From: Alloacidobacterium sp963823845
GTDB taxonomy: Bacteria; Acidobacteriota; Terriglobia; Terriglobales; Acidobacteriaceae
DNA: 64,000 bases
Assembly (NCBI GenBank): GCA_963823845.1
Contig: CAWGND010000008.1
Span: 1,240,001-1,304,000 of the forward strand
Direction of reading: 5' to 3'
The notes below the pieces were generated by a model. That model saw only the letters and a program-made list of their open reading frames with translations. It was not told the DNA's origin and ran no database searches. Within the stretch, counting starts at the first letter, position 1. Each line of letters starts with the position of its first letter. Made by a program: the position numbers and the translations under genes. Positions 7,880-17,524 of this stretch are shown here, piece by piece.

Positions 7880-9202
7880 TCAACGGGACGCAGTGGTGGT
7901 GGCATATACCTTGATCCAGTGGCTCCTGACTAGTGGTTTCACGCTTTTGCCTTGCCAATCGAAAACAATCATATTCGTCTCCAGCCTGGGCATATGACAA
8001 TCAACGCAGTTGTTCGATACAGGGTGGCCCGGCTTTGAGAATGTCGCGGTGTCCGACTTGTGGCAGCTCATGCATCGCTGAGAAAACTCCGCCAGATCAT
8101 GCTGCGGCGCATGAGTATCGTGACATGTCAGACAGGTCATGTTTGATGCCTGAAAGCAGCGACTCTCTCTCAGCATCTCCACTTGACTGCCATGCACGTC
8201 CAGCGGCGCATTCGGATCAGGCTGCGGCAGAAGGATGTACCTCTCAAGCGACTCGCCTGGTTTGTATGAAAAGGTCGGCAGCAGAGTCCGCCCATGTCCC
8301 GCATGGCACCAAGCGCAAAGGTCCATCTGCCGCTCTCGCGGGAACCGCGCCGGGTTCAGTATGCCGCTCCCTGAAGACGCAGCCGTCTTCGTTGCCTCTC
8401 GTTGCACATGTTCTCTACCCGGCCCATGACATTTCTCGCATTGGATGCCAAGAACAAAGCCCGCGTGGCTATACCGGTTCGACGGCGGCGGTAGGCTTTC
8501 AAAGTATGTCGCGTGGCACTCCAGGCAGCGGGGAATGATCGGGCGGTCGAAATTGGCGAATCCATCTCGGTAACCGGGACTGTTCACCCAGCCCAGATCT
8601 TTCCAATACGACACCGGCAATTGAAAAAGCAGATCGTCGTTCCAGTACAAATACGTCTGCCCCTTACCGCCTGATCCAATCACAAAGGCAAATTGTTCAG
8701 CCCGCTCGCTCGTATGCGGAGGCGTACCCGCCACCGCCGTTTGAAAAAATTCGGTCTTCCCGTCCGTGTGGCGCTCATCCATCCTGAAAGACAGGTTGGG
8801 ATTCGCAGTTTTCAGAAGGTTGTTTCCCGCCGCAAAGCTACCGAGAATCAATTTTTCGTCCGGCATTCTGGATGTGAGGGAGTGCGCAGTCTGATGAAAT
8901 GAATCGACTTTGTCCGCGTGGCAAGACAGGCAGGCATCGTCACCTACGTAGTCCGCGCGTGCATCGTGCTTAACATCGGGCAGCGTGCCTGACTCCGCCC
9001 ACGCCGAGGCGGCCATAAAATTCCATCCTGGTCCGTTGCCGCGCGTCGGAGTCACCACAACGCAGAGGACGATGACGAAGACTCGAAGTACGTATCGGAG
9101 GCGCGAACGTCTGCCCATCGGGTAGTTCAGGCATCTGTGAGCCTTTACAGGACAGGCCGCAGCACCTGATCGATGGGTTAGTGCTGAGCGAGGCAACGGC
9201 AT
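7880..9202 (-). CDS. Multihaem c-type cytochrome (seven CxxCH)
   Basis: Protein of up to 440 residues; the ATG at 9118 (MGRRSRLRYVL, followed by a hydrophobic segment) is a likelier start than 9202 because it opens a signal-anchor sequence. Seven CxxCH haem motifs occur: CLSCH, CLECH, CEKCH, CAWCH, CLTCH, CMSCH and CVDCH. Many extra His residues (HQTAHS, GPGREHV, HDTHAPQHD) could be distal ligands. The pattern resembles the cytochrome c554/NrfA-like superfamily of periplasmic electron-transfer proteins. No partner oxidoreductase is adjacent, so the redox role is unknown. The gene is convergent with the M23 peptidase gene. Confidence 0.88.
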   Translation of the reverse strand: MPLPRSALTHRSGAAACPVKAHRCLNYPMGRRSRLRYVLRVFVIVLCVVVTPTRGNGPGWNFMAASAWAESGTLPDVKHDARADYVGDDACLSCHADKVDSFHQTAHSLTSRMPDEKLILGSFAAGNNLLKTANPNLSFRMDERHTDGKTEFFQTAVAGTPPHTSERAEQFAFVIGSGGKGQTYLYWNDDLLFQLPVSYWKDLGWVNSPGYRDGFANFDRPIIPRCLECHATYFESLPPPSNRYSHAGFVLGIQCEKCHGPGREHVQREATKTAASSGSGILNPARFPRERQMDLCAWCHAGHGRTLLPTFSYKPGESLERYILLPQPDPNAPLDVHGSQVEMLRESRCFQASNMTCLTCHDTHAPQHDLAEFSQRCMSCHKSDTATFSKPGHPVSNNCVDCHMPRLETNMIVFDWQGKSVKPLVRSHWIKVYATTTASR

Positions 9203-9374
9203 GTCAGATTGACGAAGCCCGCACTACTTGGCCGAAGCACTTCTGCTCAGGGTGGATGACATCAACAACCTTCCGCGCTCTCGGCGACACCTTCGCACCG
9301 CAAAGCGCCTGGATGTAATGCTGCAATCTGGGCACGACTCCTATTGCCTTTCTGTGTAGCAATCACTTTCCTGA

Positions 9375-10928
9375 TTACATCACCGCACCGATCTGCCAGG
9401 GCACGAACTCATGGTCGCCGTAATCATTCTGTTCGCTGAAAGTCCGCTCTCCTGAAGCGACCAACAGCATTTTGTCGAAAATGAGCGTGCCGATCTCTTC
9501 GATCGTTTTCTCTCCGGTAACAATGCCGCCGCAATCAAGGTCCATGTCTTCTGACATTCGTCCATAGAGGGGAGTATTCGTGGCGAGTTTGATGCACGGC
9601 ACCGGCTTGTAGCCCGTAGTCGATCCGCGCCCGGTCGTAAAACAAAGCATGTTGCAACCGCCCGCGATTTGGCCGGTCACTGCAACCGCGTCATATCCTG
9701 GCGTGTCCATGAACACGAAGCCGTGTTTCGTAACCCTTTCCGCGTACTCGTAAACAGCTTCCAATCTGCACGAACCGCTTTTGGTAATGGCGCCGAGGGA
9801 CTTCTCGAGAATAGTGGTTAGGCCGCCCGCCTTGTTGCCGTGCGAAGGATTGTTATCCAGATCGCCCTTATTGCGTCGCACGTAATCGCGCCACCAGTCG
9901 ATCCGATCCAGCAGCTTCTGAGCCACTTCCGGTGTTGCGGCCCGGCGCGTCAACAGGTGTTCCGCGCCATAGATCTCCGGAGTCTCCGCAAGAACAGCCG
10001 TGCCACCATGCCGCACCAGAAGATCTGACGCGTAGCCGAGTGCGGGATTGGCAGAGATTCCGGAATAGCCATCCGATCCGCCGCACTCCAGCGCAAGCAC
10101 GAGCTCTGACGCAGATTGAACACTGCGCTGATGCGCGTTCAAAGCAGGCAGCATCGCTCGCACCGCATTGATTCCGGCTTCAATCGTTTTTCGCGTGCCT
10201 CCGGTTCCCTGGATAGTCATCGTCCGCAACGTCGGCCCCGCAGTAAGCGACTGTGTTTCGAGAATCGCCGGGATTTGATTCGTTTCGCATCCCAGGCCAA
10301 TCATCAGGACCGCTCCCACGTTCGGATTGCGTGCATACCCGGCCATCGTCCGGGTCAGATTCATATATCCTTCGCCGCGTCCATCCATGGCGCAACCGCC
10401 GCCGTGGGTAAAGGCGGCAACACCATCGACATTCGGAAACATGGCGAGTTCACCAGACGAGCTGAAATGCCTGGCAATCGCCTGGCAGACAGTTGCCGAG
10501 CAATTTACGGATGAGAGGATCGCTAGATAGTTCCTCGTTCCAACTTTCCCGTCACTGCGCTCGTATCCCAGGAAGGTAGCGCGCTCTGTTTTCGGAAGAA
10601 ACTCCGGAGCTGCAGCATCGATGCAGAACTCATGGTGCAAATGCAGATCGCTAATCGCAAGGTTGTGCGAATGCACATGGTCGCCAGCTTCAATCGGCTG
10701 CGTCGCATGACCGATCACTTGGCCATATTTGATAACCGCTTCCCCGGCGGAGATAGCCTTAAGTGCGATCTTATGTCCTGAGGGAACCGACGTCCTTGCG
10801 CTGATGCCGAAATCTGATAGAACCGTACCCGCGCCTACCGGCACTATCGCAACAGCGACGTTATCCGTGTCGTTGAGTCGGATCAGTCGAGACTTTGTCG
10901 TGATGATCGTATGTAGACTCGTCGGCAA
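9375..10928 (-). CDS. uxaA: Altronate dehydratase family protein
   Basis: About 517 residues from a TTG start at 10928, chosen because GGAGG lies five bases upstream; the frame stays open to 11009 but without a ribosome binding site. The N-terminal SAF domain (VAVAIVPVGAGT to AGDHVHSHNL) is followed by the UxaA catalytic part: GYERSDGKVGTRNY, GGCAMDGRGEGYMNL, ALECGGSDGYSG, GCNMLCFTTGRGSTTGYKPVPCIKLATN and MDLDCGGI. The family dehydrates altronate to 2-keto-3-deoxygluconate (hexuronate catabolism) or acts on galactarate and related acids. No uxaB or uxaC is adjacent, so the substrate is uncertain. Confidence 0.87.
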   Translation of the reverse strand: MPTSLHTIITTKSRLIRLNDTDNVAVAIVPVGAGTVLSDFGISARTSVPSGHKIALKAISAGEAVIKYGQVIGHATQPIEAGDHVHSHNLAISDLHLHHEFCIDAAAPEFLPKTERATFLGYERSDGKVGTRNYLAILSSVNCSATVCQAIARHFSSSGELAMFPNVDGVAAFTHGGGCAMDGRGEGYMNLTRTMAGYARNPNVGAVLMIGLGCETNQIPAILETQSLTAGPTLRTMTIQGTGGTRKTIEAGINAVRAMLPALNAHQRSVQSASELVLALECGGSDGYSGISANPALGYASDLLVRHGGTAVLAETPEIYGAEHLLTRRAATPEVAQKLLDRIDWWRDYVRRNKGDLDNNPSHGNKAGGLTTILEKSLGAITKSGSCRLEAVYEYAERVTKHGFVFMDTPGYDAVAVTGQIAGGCNMLCFTTGRGSTTGYKPVPCIKLATNTPLYGRMSEDMDLDCGGIVTGEKTIEEIGTLIFDKMLLVASGERTFSEQNDYGDHEFVPWQIGAVM

Positions 10929-11097
10929 TGCGTCCTCCAGAACGCCTCGACGCCACCAGCACCAATGGCAGATCGTACCCGCCAAATACAGGGCGCTCAA
11001 TTCCCACAATCTTACGCCGCATACGAAACATATCTACAACCAATAGCCAGTCGCGTCTTGCCATCCTGAAGGGACGACCCTCGTTTACACGGCGATA

Positions 11098-12590
11098 CTA
11101 CTCGCAACGCAAAGCTATTTGCGGATTCACTCCGGCAACGCGGCGCGCCGGTATCCAGCAGGCAAGCAGGGCAACAGTTGCCAGAAACAGCGGCACGGCT
11201 GTAAATGTCACTGCGTCGTGTGGACGAACTCCGTACAAAATGCTGGTCGCGAATTTAGCCAATGCTAGCGCACAGGGCAGACCAAGCGCGACAGCAATCA
11301 ATGTAAGGATCATGCCTTGGCGTACGATAAGGCGCTGAACCGCGCCGATTTGCGCACCAAGCGCCAGCCGAATACCTATCTCGCGAGTTCGGCGGCTGAC
11401 AGAATAGCTCATGATTCCATATAGGCCAACCGCAGCCAGCAACAGGCCGGTGAAACCGAAGATGCCGAACAGCGTGCCTGCCAACCTAGGGAGAAAGAGC
11501 GCGCTGCGAAGATGCTCCTCCATGGTTTCAGCATTGAAGATAGCCATCGTGGGATCTAAAGAATGAATCTCGTTGCGCACCGCGCTCTCCAGAGCCGCGG
11601 GATTTCCCTCCGTATGCACGAGAAGCGATATGCCTCTGAAGTCAGGATCGCGACCGAGATCCTGTTCCACAGAGCGGTAAAGTACAGGCCGGGAACTCTC
11701 ACCCAAGGTCCTTGATTTGCTGTCCTTCACTACGCCGACAATCTCATAGGTCGCGCCCGTCCCGGTTACACGCTGGCCAATCGGATTCATCCCGTCTAAA
11801 AGCTGTTTGACGAATGCCTCGTTCACAACTGCTACTCGCGCCGAATTGGCGCTCTCGTGCGCAAACTCTCGCCCTGCGAGTCGGGCAATCCCCATGGTTT
11901 GAAAATAACCAGGACTGATCATGTAGAGATCCACAATGGTATCCGGCCTAACGGGTTTCGACCGATCAGCGACATTAAAGTTGTCCCACCTTCCGTCCAT
12001 CGATAGGGGTACTGGATCTACAAAGGCAGCCGAAGCGACACCGGGAAGAGCGCTCACGCGCCGGCGCAACTCCTCCAGAAATTGCGCCGTGTGTGCTGTT
12101 GAGTAGCCGTTCAGTTGGGGATCGATATTCATCATCAGGATGCCGCGTGAGCGGAAGCCGATATCGATATTGGACGCGCGTTGCAGGCTGCGCAGAAAAA
12201 GTCCGGTGGCGCAAAGCAGCACAACGGACAGGAACATCTGGGAAGAACGAGGACGTTCTGTAAGCTCCAGCGGCGCCGATGATCGGCGAACGCCTCCTCG
12301 CCTTTCAACGCTCTGCTGAGGATAGGCCGAGACGCCGCCAGCGCAGGAACGATTCCAATCATCAGCCCGGTTCCAATACTGAGTGCCGAGGTGTGGAAGA
12401 GGACTTTCCAGTCGATGCCGATGGCGAGGTCGATGGGCAGAGGTATAGGCAGATGAAACGCGGAGAGCGCAGATGTAGCCCATAGGCAAAGGAGAAGGCC
12501 GAAGAGCCCGCCGCCCAGAGCAAGCAACGTGCTTTCGACAAGCATCTGTCTCAAGAGTTGGTTTCTGGTTGTGGGTGCGATTTTCCGCAT
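11098..12590 (-). pseudogene. Truncated, frameshifted MacB/FtsX-type permease
   Basis: The C-terminal part of an orphan ABC-type permease of the kind duplicated in Acidobacteriota. Reading from 12590, one frame gives RNQLLRQMLVESTLLALGGG and IVPALAASRPILSRALKG. Near 12240 the coding frame shifts and continues as FLSVVLLCATGLFLRSLQRASNIDIGF, a MacB periplasmic core, and the FtsX block FGIFGFTGLLLAAVGLYGIMSYSVSRRTREIGIRLALGA, ending at 11098. The N-terminal membrane segment and first periplasmic domain are missing. Upstream sequence switches abruptly to an unrelated gene fragment on the other strand. This is probably a remnant with no transport activity. Confidence 0.8.
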
Positions 12591-12860
12591 GTCACTTTAA
12601 CCAAAGGCGAGTGGGTTGGATACCCCAAGATAGAGGTAGACGATCCACAGTGGGAAGCGGACGAACGGAAAAATCGCGAGGCGTTGGTTGCTTTACTGCA
12701 TGGAAGTGGAGAAAAAGCTATAGAGCTCTACGGGGTTTGGTTGAGCGATGATGTTGACTTCGCCAAACCAGCCCAAGTTCGAGAGGCAATTCCCCTTATG
12801 AAAATTCTAGAACCCGACTTCCGCTTCAAAGAGCGTGGCTTCTACGAAGTGAGCTTGTAA
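12591..12860 (+). pseudogene. C-terminal fragment of an unknown protein
   Basis: An open frame encodes about 89 residues including GEWVGYPKIEVDDPQW, GSGEKAIELYGVW and KPAQVREAIPLMKIL, with normal amino-acid composition. There is no credible start codon or ribosome binding site; the open frame runs back only into the antisense of the permease remnant. The coding look begins at about 12590, exactly where the permease remnant ends, suggesting that a deletion or recombination joined two gene fragments. The family was not recognised. It is convergent with obgE. Confidence 0.45.
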
Positions 12861-12871
12861 CCTGAAAGAGA

Positions 12872-13903
12872 CTAACTCGGCGCCATTTCCTTCTCCCGCA
12901 ACTCCTGCACCCGAGCTCCAATCGCATACTTCAGCGCATCCACACCCAGCCCAGTCACAGCGGAAATCGCATAAAACGCCAGCTTCTTCCGCTTCGCCAT
13001 TGTCTGCAGCTTCTTGAGCTTCTCCGGGTTCGCCACGTCCGCCTTCGACGCGACCACGATCATCGGCTTCTCATCGAGGCCATGGCCAAAGCTCTTTAGT
13101 TCGTCCACTATCACCTTGAAGTCCTCAACCGGATCGGGCCGACCGCTCGAATCCGAAACATCCACCAGATGCACCAGCAGCCGCGTGCGCTCAATGTGCC
13201 GCAGGAACTGCATCCCTAGCCCCGCGCCGAGATGCGCTCCTTCAATCAGTCCAGGAATATCGGCGACAACATAGCTTTCTTCGTTTGGATATTCACCGAT
13301 GGAGACGACGCCCAGATTCGGTTCTAGCGTCGTGAAGGGATAATCAGCAATCTTCGGTCTGGCCGCCGAGAGGCGCGAGATCAGTGTCGACTTACCCACA
13401 TTCGGATACCCGACCAGCCCGACGTCCGCGAGTAGCTTCAGCTCCAGCCGGTACTTCTTCTCTTCACCCGCGCGCCCCAGCTCATGCTCGCGCGGAGCCT
13501 GGTGTGTCGACGTGGCAAAGTGCTGGTTGCCGCGCCCGCCACGTCCGCCGCGCGCAATGACAATGCGCTCGTCGGGACGCTCGAAGTCGTGCACCAGCTC
13601 GCCCGTCTCTTCGTCATAGAGCGACGTGCCGACGGGCACTTTCAGCACAATATCCTGGCCATCGCTGCCCGTGCAGTTGGAGCCTTCGCCGTGCCGCCCG
13701 CGATCCGCTTTGTGCTCCGGATTGAATCGAAAATGAACGAGCGTATTGTGCCGCTCGCTCGATTCCATAATGACATCGCCGCCATGACCACCGTCGCCGC
13801 CGGAAGGCCCGCCGCGCGGCACAAACTTCTCGCGACGGAAAGCCATGCATCCATTACCACCGTCACCGGCCTTTACCCGGATTCTTGCTTCATCAATAAA
13901 CAT
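12872..13903 (-). CDS. obgE: GTPase ObgE/CgtA
   Basis: A 343-residue Obg GTPase. The N-terminal Obg fold (residues 1-158) has the glycine-rich AGDGGNGCMAFRREKFVPRGGP start and GGRGGRGN loops. The GTPase domain carries GYPNVGKST (G1), YPFTTLEPNLG (G2), DIPGLIEGAHLGAGLG (G3), ASKADV (G4, with Ser in place of the usual Asn) and YAISAVTGLG (G5). Obg proteins bind the 50S subunit and couple ribosome maturation to the stringent response. The C-terminal OCT extension is absent, as in many phyla. No rplU or rpmA is adjacent in this window. Confidence 0.96.
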   Translation of the reverse strand: MFIDEARIRVKAGDGGNGCMAFRREKFVPRGGPSGGDGGHGGDVIMESSERHNTLVHFRFNPEHKADRGRHGEGSNCTGSDGQDIVLKVPVGTSLYDEETGELVHDFERPDERIVIARGGRGGRGNQHFATSTHQAPREHELGRAGEEKKYRLELKLLADVGLVGYPNVGKSTLISRLSAARPKIADYPFTTLEPNLGVVSIGEYPNEESYVVADIPGLIEGAHLGAGLGMQFLRHIERTRLLVHLVDVSDSSGRPDPVEDFKVIVDELKSFGHGLDEKPMIVVASKADVANPEKLKKLQTMAKRKKLAFYAISAVTGLGVDALKYAIGARVQELREKEMAPS

Positions 13904-14057
13904 TTCTATTATTTAGTCTATCGAATCGCGTAATCTCGCATCACGATTCCCAAAATTAGATAGTAGGGCGGGCAGGGCGCCGGATAAAAACCGGCGCCTG
14001 GAGAGTGGCCTGCGACCCGGCGGCCCCGGGCCTTTGCTGCGTTGCCTTGGAGATCAA

Positions 14058-17000
14058 GTGTTGAAGCTTCGCATCGCGCTGCTGTGCGCGCTCCTGCTCT
14101 TCCCTTGCCGCTGGATCATCGGCCAGTCCACTACCGGCGGAGCCATCGCGGGCACAGTTCTAGACGCGTCAGGACGCGCCATCCCCGGCGCTCAAATCGC
14201 CCTGCGCAACCCGGCGACAGGATTCGAGCGCAACGCGAAGACCGCTGAAACAGGCAGCTTCTAGTTTGAGGAGCTCACGCCCGGAACCTACACCATGATG
14301 GCCGGGGCCGACGGCTTTGCGCCGCTGGTAGAAGAATCCGTCACTGTTGAAATAGGCCGCCTCACCCACATTGTGCCAAGATTGACAATCGGCACCGCGC
14401 AGGAAACAGTCCGCGTCAACGGCGACGCGCCACAGGTCGACACTACGACAGCAGCCGTCACGCAGAACATCAACCAGACCGAAGTAGACGAACTCCCGAG
14501 CAACGGTCGCCGCTGGTCGAACTTTGCCCTGCTTGCCTCCGGCGTTACACCCGACCAGAACGGCTACGGCCTGCTCAGCTTCCGTGGCAGCAGCGTCCTG
14601 CTCAACAACAACACTATCGACGGCGCAGACAACAACCAGGCATTCTTCTCTGAAGAGCGAGGCCGCACGCGCATCGGCTACTCTACAACGCAAGCCGCCG
14701 TCCGCGAGTTCCAGGTCAATACGTCGAACTTCTCCGCCGAATACGGTCGCGCCGCTGGAGGCGTCGTCAACACCGTCACCAGGAGCGGCGGCAACGACCT
14801 GCACGGCCAAGTCTTCATCTACGACCGCGACAACAATTGGGGTGCGACGAATCCCTTTACCGCGCTGACTTCGCGCACGAGCACAGGCAACTTCGTGACT
14901 ACTCCCTTCAAACCTTCCGACGTCCGCAAGCAGTGGGGCCTGAACGCGGGAGGCCCCATCCGCAAAGACAAGCTCTTCTGGTTCTTCGCCTACGATCAAT
15001 ACCAGCGCGATTTCCCCGGCGTAGCCCGCGCCGGCACTCCGGAAAAGTTTTTCGAGGCGCCCTCCGCCCAGCAAATCCTTACGCTCGCCGGACGCATCCA
15101 GCAAACGCCCGCGCAGGCCCTCCTGAGCTACAACAACCTGCTCAACAACCTCAACAGCCTGCTCGGCAACGTTCCGCGCAACGGCGACCAGATCATCTTC
15201 TTCCCCAAAATCGATTGGCAAGTCAACGAACGCAACCACCTCATCTTCCAGTACAACCACATGCGCTGGTCGTCGCTGAACGGCGTGCAAACCGCTGCGT
15301 CTGACACATACGGCGTTGCTAGCTTCGGCAACGACTACGTGAAAGAAGACTGGGGCATCGTCCGGTGGCAGTACTTCCTCACCGCCAACATGCTCAGCGA
15401 GGCCCGCTACCAGTACGGACGCGACACCGAATCCGAATTTGCCCCTGCGCCCGCGCCCTTCGAGCAAAGCCTGTCGAAGAACGTCTACGGCCACGCGCCC
15501 CAGATCAACATCGCGCGTCATCGAGTGATGGGTTCCGCTTCGGCAAGCCCGCTTTCCTCGACCGCCCCGCCTACCCCCGACGAACGCCGCCATCAGTTCG
15601 TCGACATGGTCAGCTGGATTCGCGGCAACCACGCCATCAAATTTGGCTACGACTTAAATTACGTCACCGACTACACCGACAACCTCTACGACCAGAACGG
15701 CACCTACGACTACACCGACCCGTTGGACTTCGCCGCCGACTACTACTCGCCGAACCACTGCACCGGCACCACAACCGGCGTCGGCAACCTGCCCTGCTAT
15801 ACGTATTTCCAGCAGGGCGTCGGCTACACCACCTTCCAGTTCCAGACCGCCGACTACGCCGGATTCATCTCCGACGAATGGAAGCTACGCCACGGCCTGA
15901 CGCTCTCCTATGGCGTGCGCTATGAATACGAGCAACTCCCCAACACTAACAAGAACCTCGTCAACCCTGACATCCCGCAGACCGCGGCCCTTCCCCACGA
16001 CCGCAACAACTTCGGCCCGCGCCTCGGCCTCGCCTGGGACATCTTCGGCAAAGGCAACACCGTCTTCCGCGTTGGATACGGCATTTGTTACGGACGCATC
16101 ATCAACTCCACCGTCTTCACCGCGCTCTCGTCGACGGGATCGCAAAACGGCCAGCTCACCTACTTCTATCGCCCGACAGACCTCGGCACACCGCCTTTCC
16201 CCTACGTCTTCAGCAGCAAACCCGTGCTGACCGTCGCACCGAACGCTGTCTACTTCGACCCGCGCTTCCAGAATCCGCAGTCCATCAGGCCGAGCTGTCC
16301 TTCGAACAATCACTGAGCCACAAGACCACGCTCACCCTTACCTATATGGGCAGCGCAGGACGCGAACTGCCCAACTTCATCGATACCAACATCGACCTCA
16401 GCGGCAACCAGCCCTTCAGCACCATCACCTACACCATCGACGATGCCACCGGAAAAGGCCACTCCACGGCACCTACACGACAAATTTCTTCTCACAACGC
16501 ATCAACCCCAACTACCAGCAGATCACCGACATCTTCAGCGAAACCAACTCTGCGTATCAGGCCGGAGTCGCCAAGCTCAGCCATCACTCACGCGCGCTCG
16601 ACCTCACTGGCTCCTACACCTACGCCGACGCCGCAGACTACAACCAGAACGAGAGCACCTTCGCCGACCTCAACGACGTTCTCGATCCTACGAATTTCAA
16701 GCTCGAATACGGCAACTCCAACTTTGACATCCGCCACCGCGTCACCGGCAGCGCCGTCGCGCATGCCCCCTGGCGCATTCATGGATTCTGGGGCTACCTC
16801 GCCAACGGCTACCTCCTTGCACCCGTCGTCGAACTCCGCACTGGTCTGCCTTTCACGATGCGTACCACAGGCTCCGTTCCCTACTTGGAATGCTCTTACG
16901 AGCAGTTCCTTCTCGGCATCTGCCCATCCACCAAAGTCAGCGGCCTGGGCGCCAGCATCAACGGCTCCGGTGGCGACAACCGCATCCCCGCCGTTGGCCG

Positions 17001-17346
17001 CAATACCTTCCGTTATCCGCGCATCTACAATGTAGACGCGCGCCTCGCCAAGGACACGCACATCGGCGAACGCTACAACCTTGAAGTCGTCGGCGAAGTC
17101 TTCAATGTACTCAACCACCAGAACGCCACCGACATCGACACCACCGGCTACATCATCGACGGAGCCAGCGCACCTGGCGGCAACGCGCGCCTCACGTTTC
17201 TGAGCGGGGCAAATGGTAACGCCCGCTTCGGCACCATCACCAATGCCAACAGCACCACCCTCTACCGCGAGCGCCAGCTCCAGCTGGCCCTGCGCCTGCG
17301 CTTTTATCTGGCGCAAATCAAAGCTATCGCGGTTATCATGGAATGA
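14058..17346 (+). pseudogene. TonB-dependent receptor, Oar-like (copy 1, interrupted)
   Basis: A receptor of about 1,090 residues. Starts at GTG 14058 or TTG 14061 follow GGAGA. It has a signal peptide, a carboxypeptidase regulatory-like domain (GGAIAGTVLDASGRAIPGAQ), a plug (INQTEVDELPSNGRRW, FRGSSVLLNNNTIDGADNNQ) and a long beta-barrel with many D/N-rich strands. It is broken three times: an in-frame TAG at 14262, a frame change near 16285 and another near 16465. The last two fit single-base losses in short C runs. The expected LRF C-terminus is followed by 13 extra residues, so the true stop may also be shifted. Such outer-membrane receptors import large ligands or sugars. It is probably intact in vivo, but not proven. 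Confidence 0.8.
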
Positions 17347-17524
17347 AACAAAGAGCTGTCACGACCGCCTCTTAACCAGCCTTTAAAGCAGTTATGTGAG
17401 TCTGATGACGGCTGTCTCTGGATCCTTGCGCTGGTCAAGACTTCGGCGCCCAGAGATGGCAACGAAACGTGCCTGCGCGTCAGGCACATCCAAAAATGTC
17501 AAGTCTTACTTTTAGGAGAGCCAA

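Noticed and set aside
10929..11009. N-terminal extension of the altronate dehydratase
   Set aside because: The frame is open, but the extension is Trp/Cys-rich, unlike the SAF domain, and the TTG at 10928 has a strong GGAGG motif.
14169..15632. A 487-residue open frame antisense to the first receptor
   Set aside because: Its composition (Val, Ala, Gly, Arg rich, no domains) is that of a shadow of the GC-rich receptor gene, whose own frame shows clear homology.
16588..17316. A 242-residue antisense open frame in the first receptor
   Set aside because: Same reason: low-complexity Val/Gly/Ala/Asp reading antisense to well-preserved beta-barrel codons.
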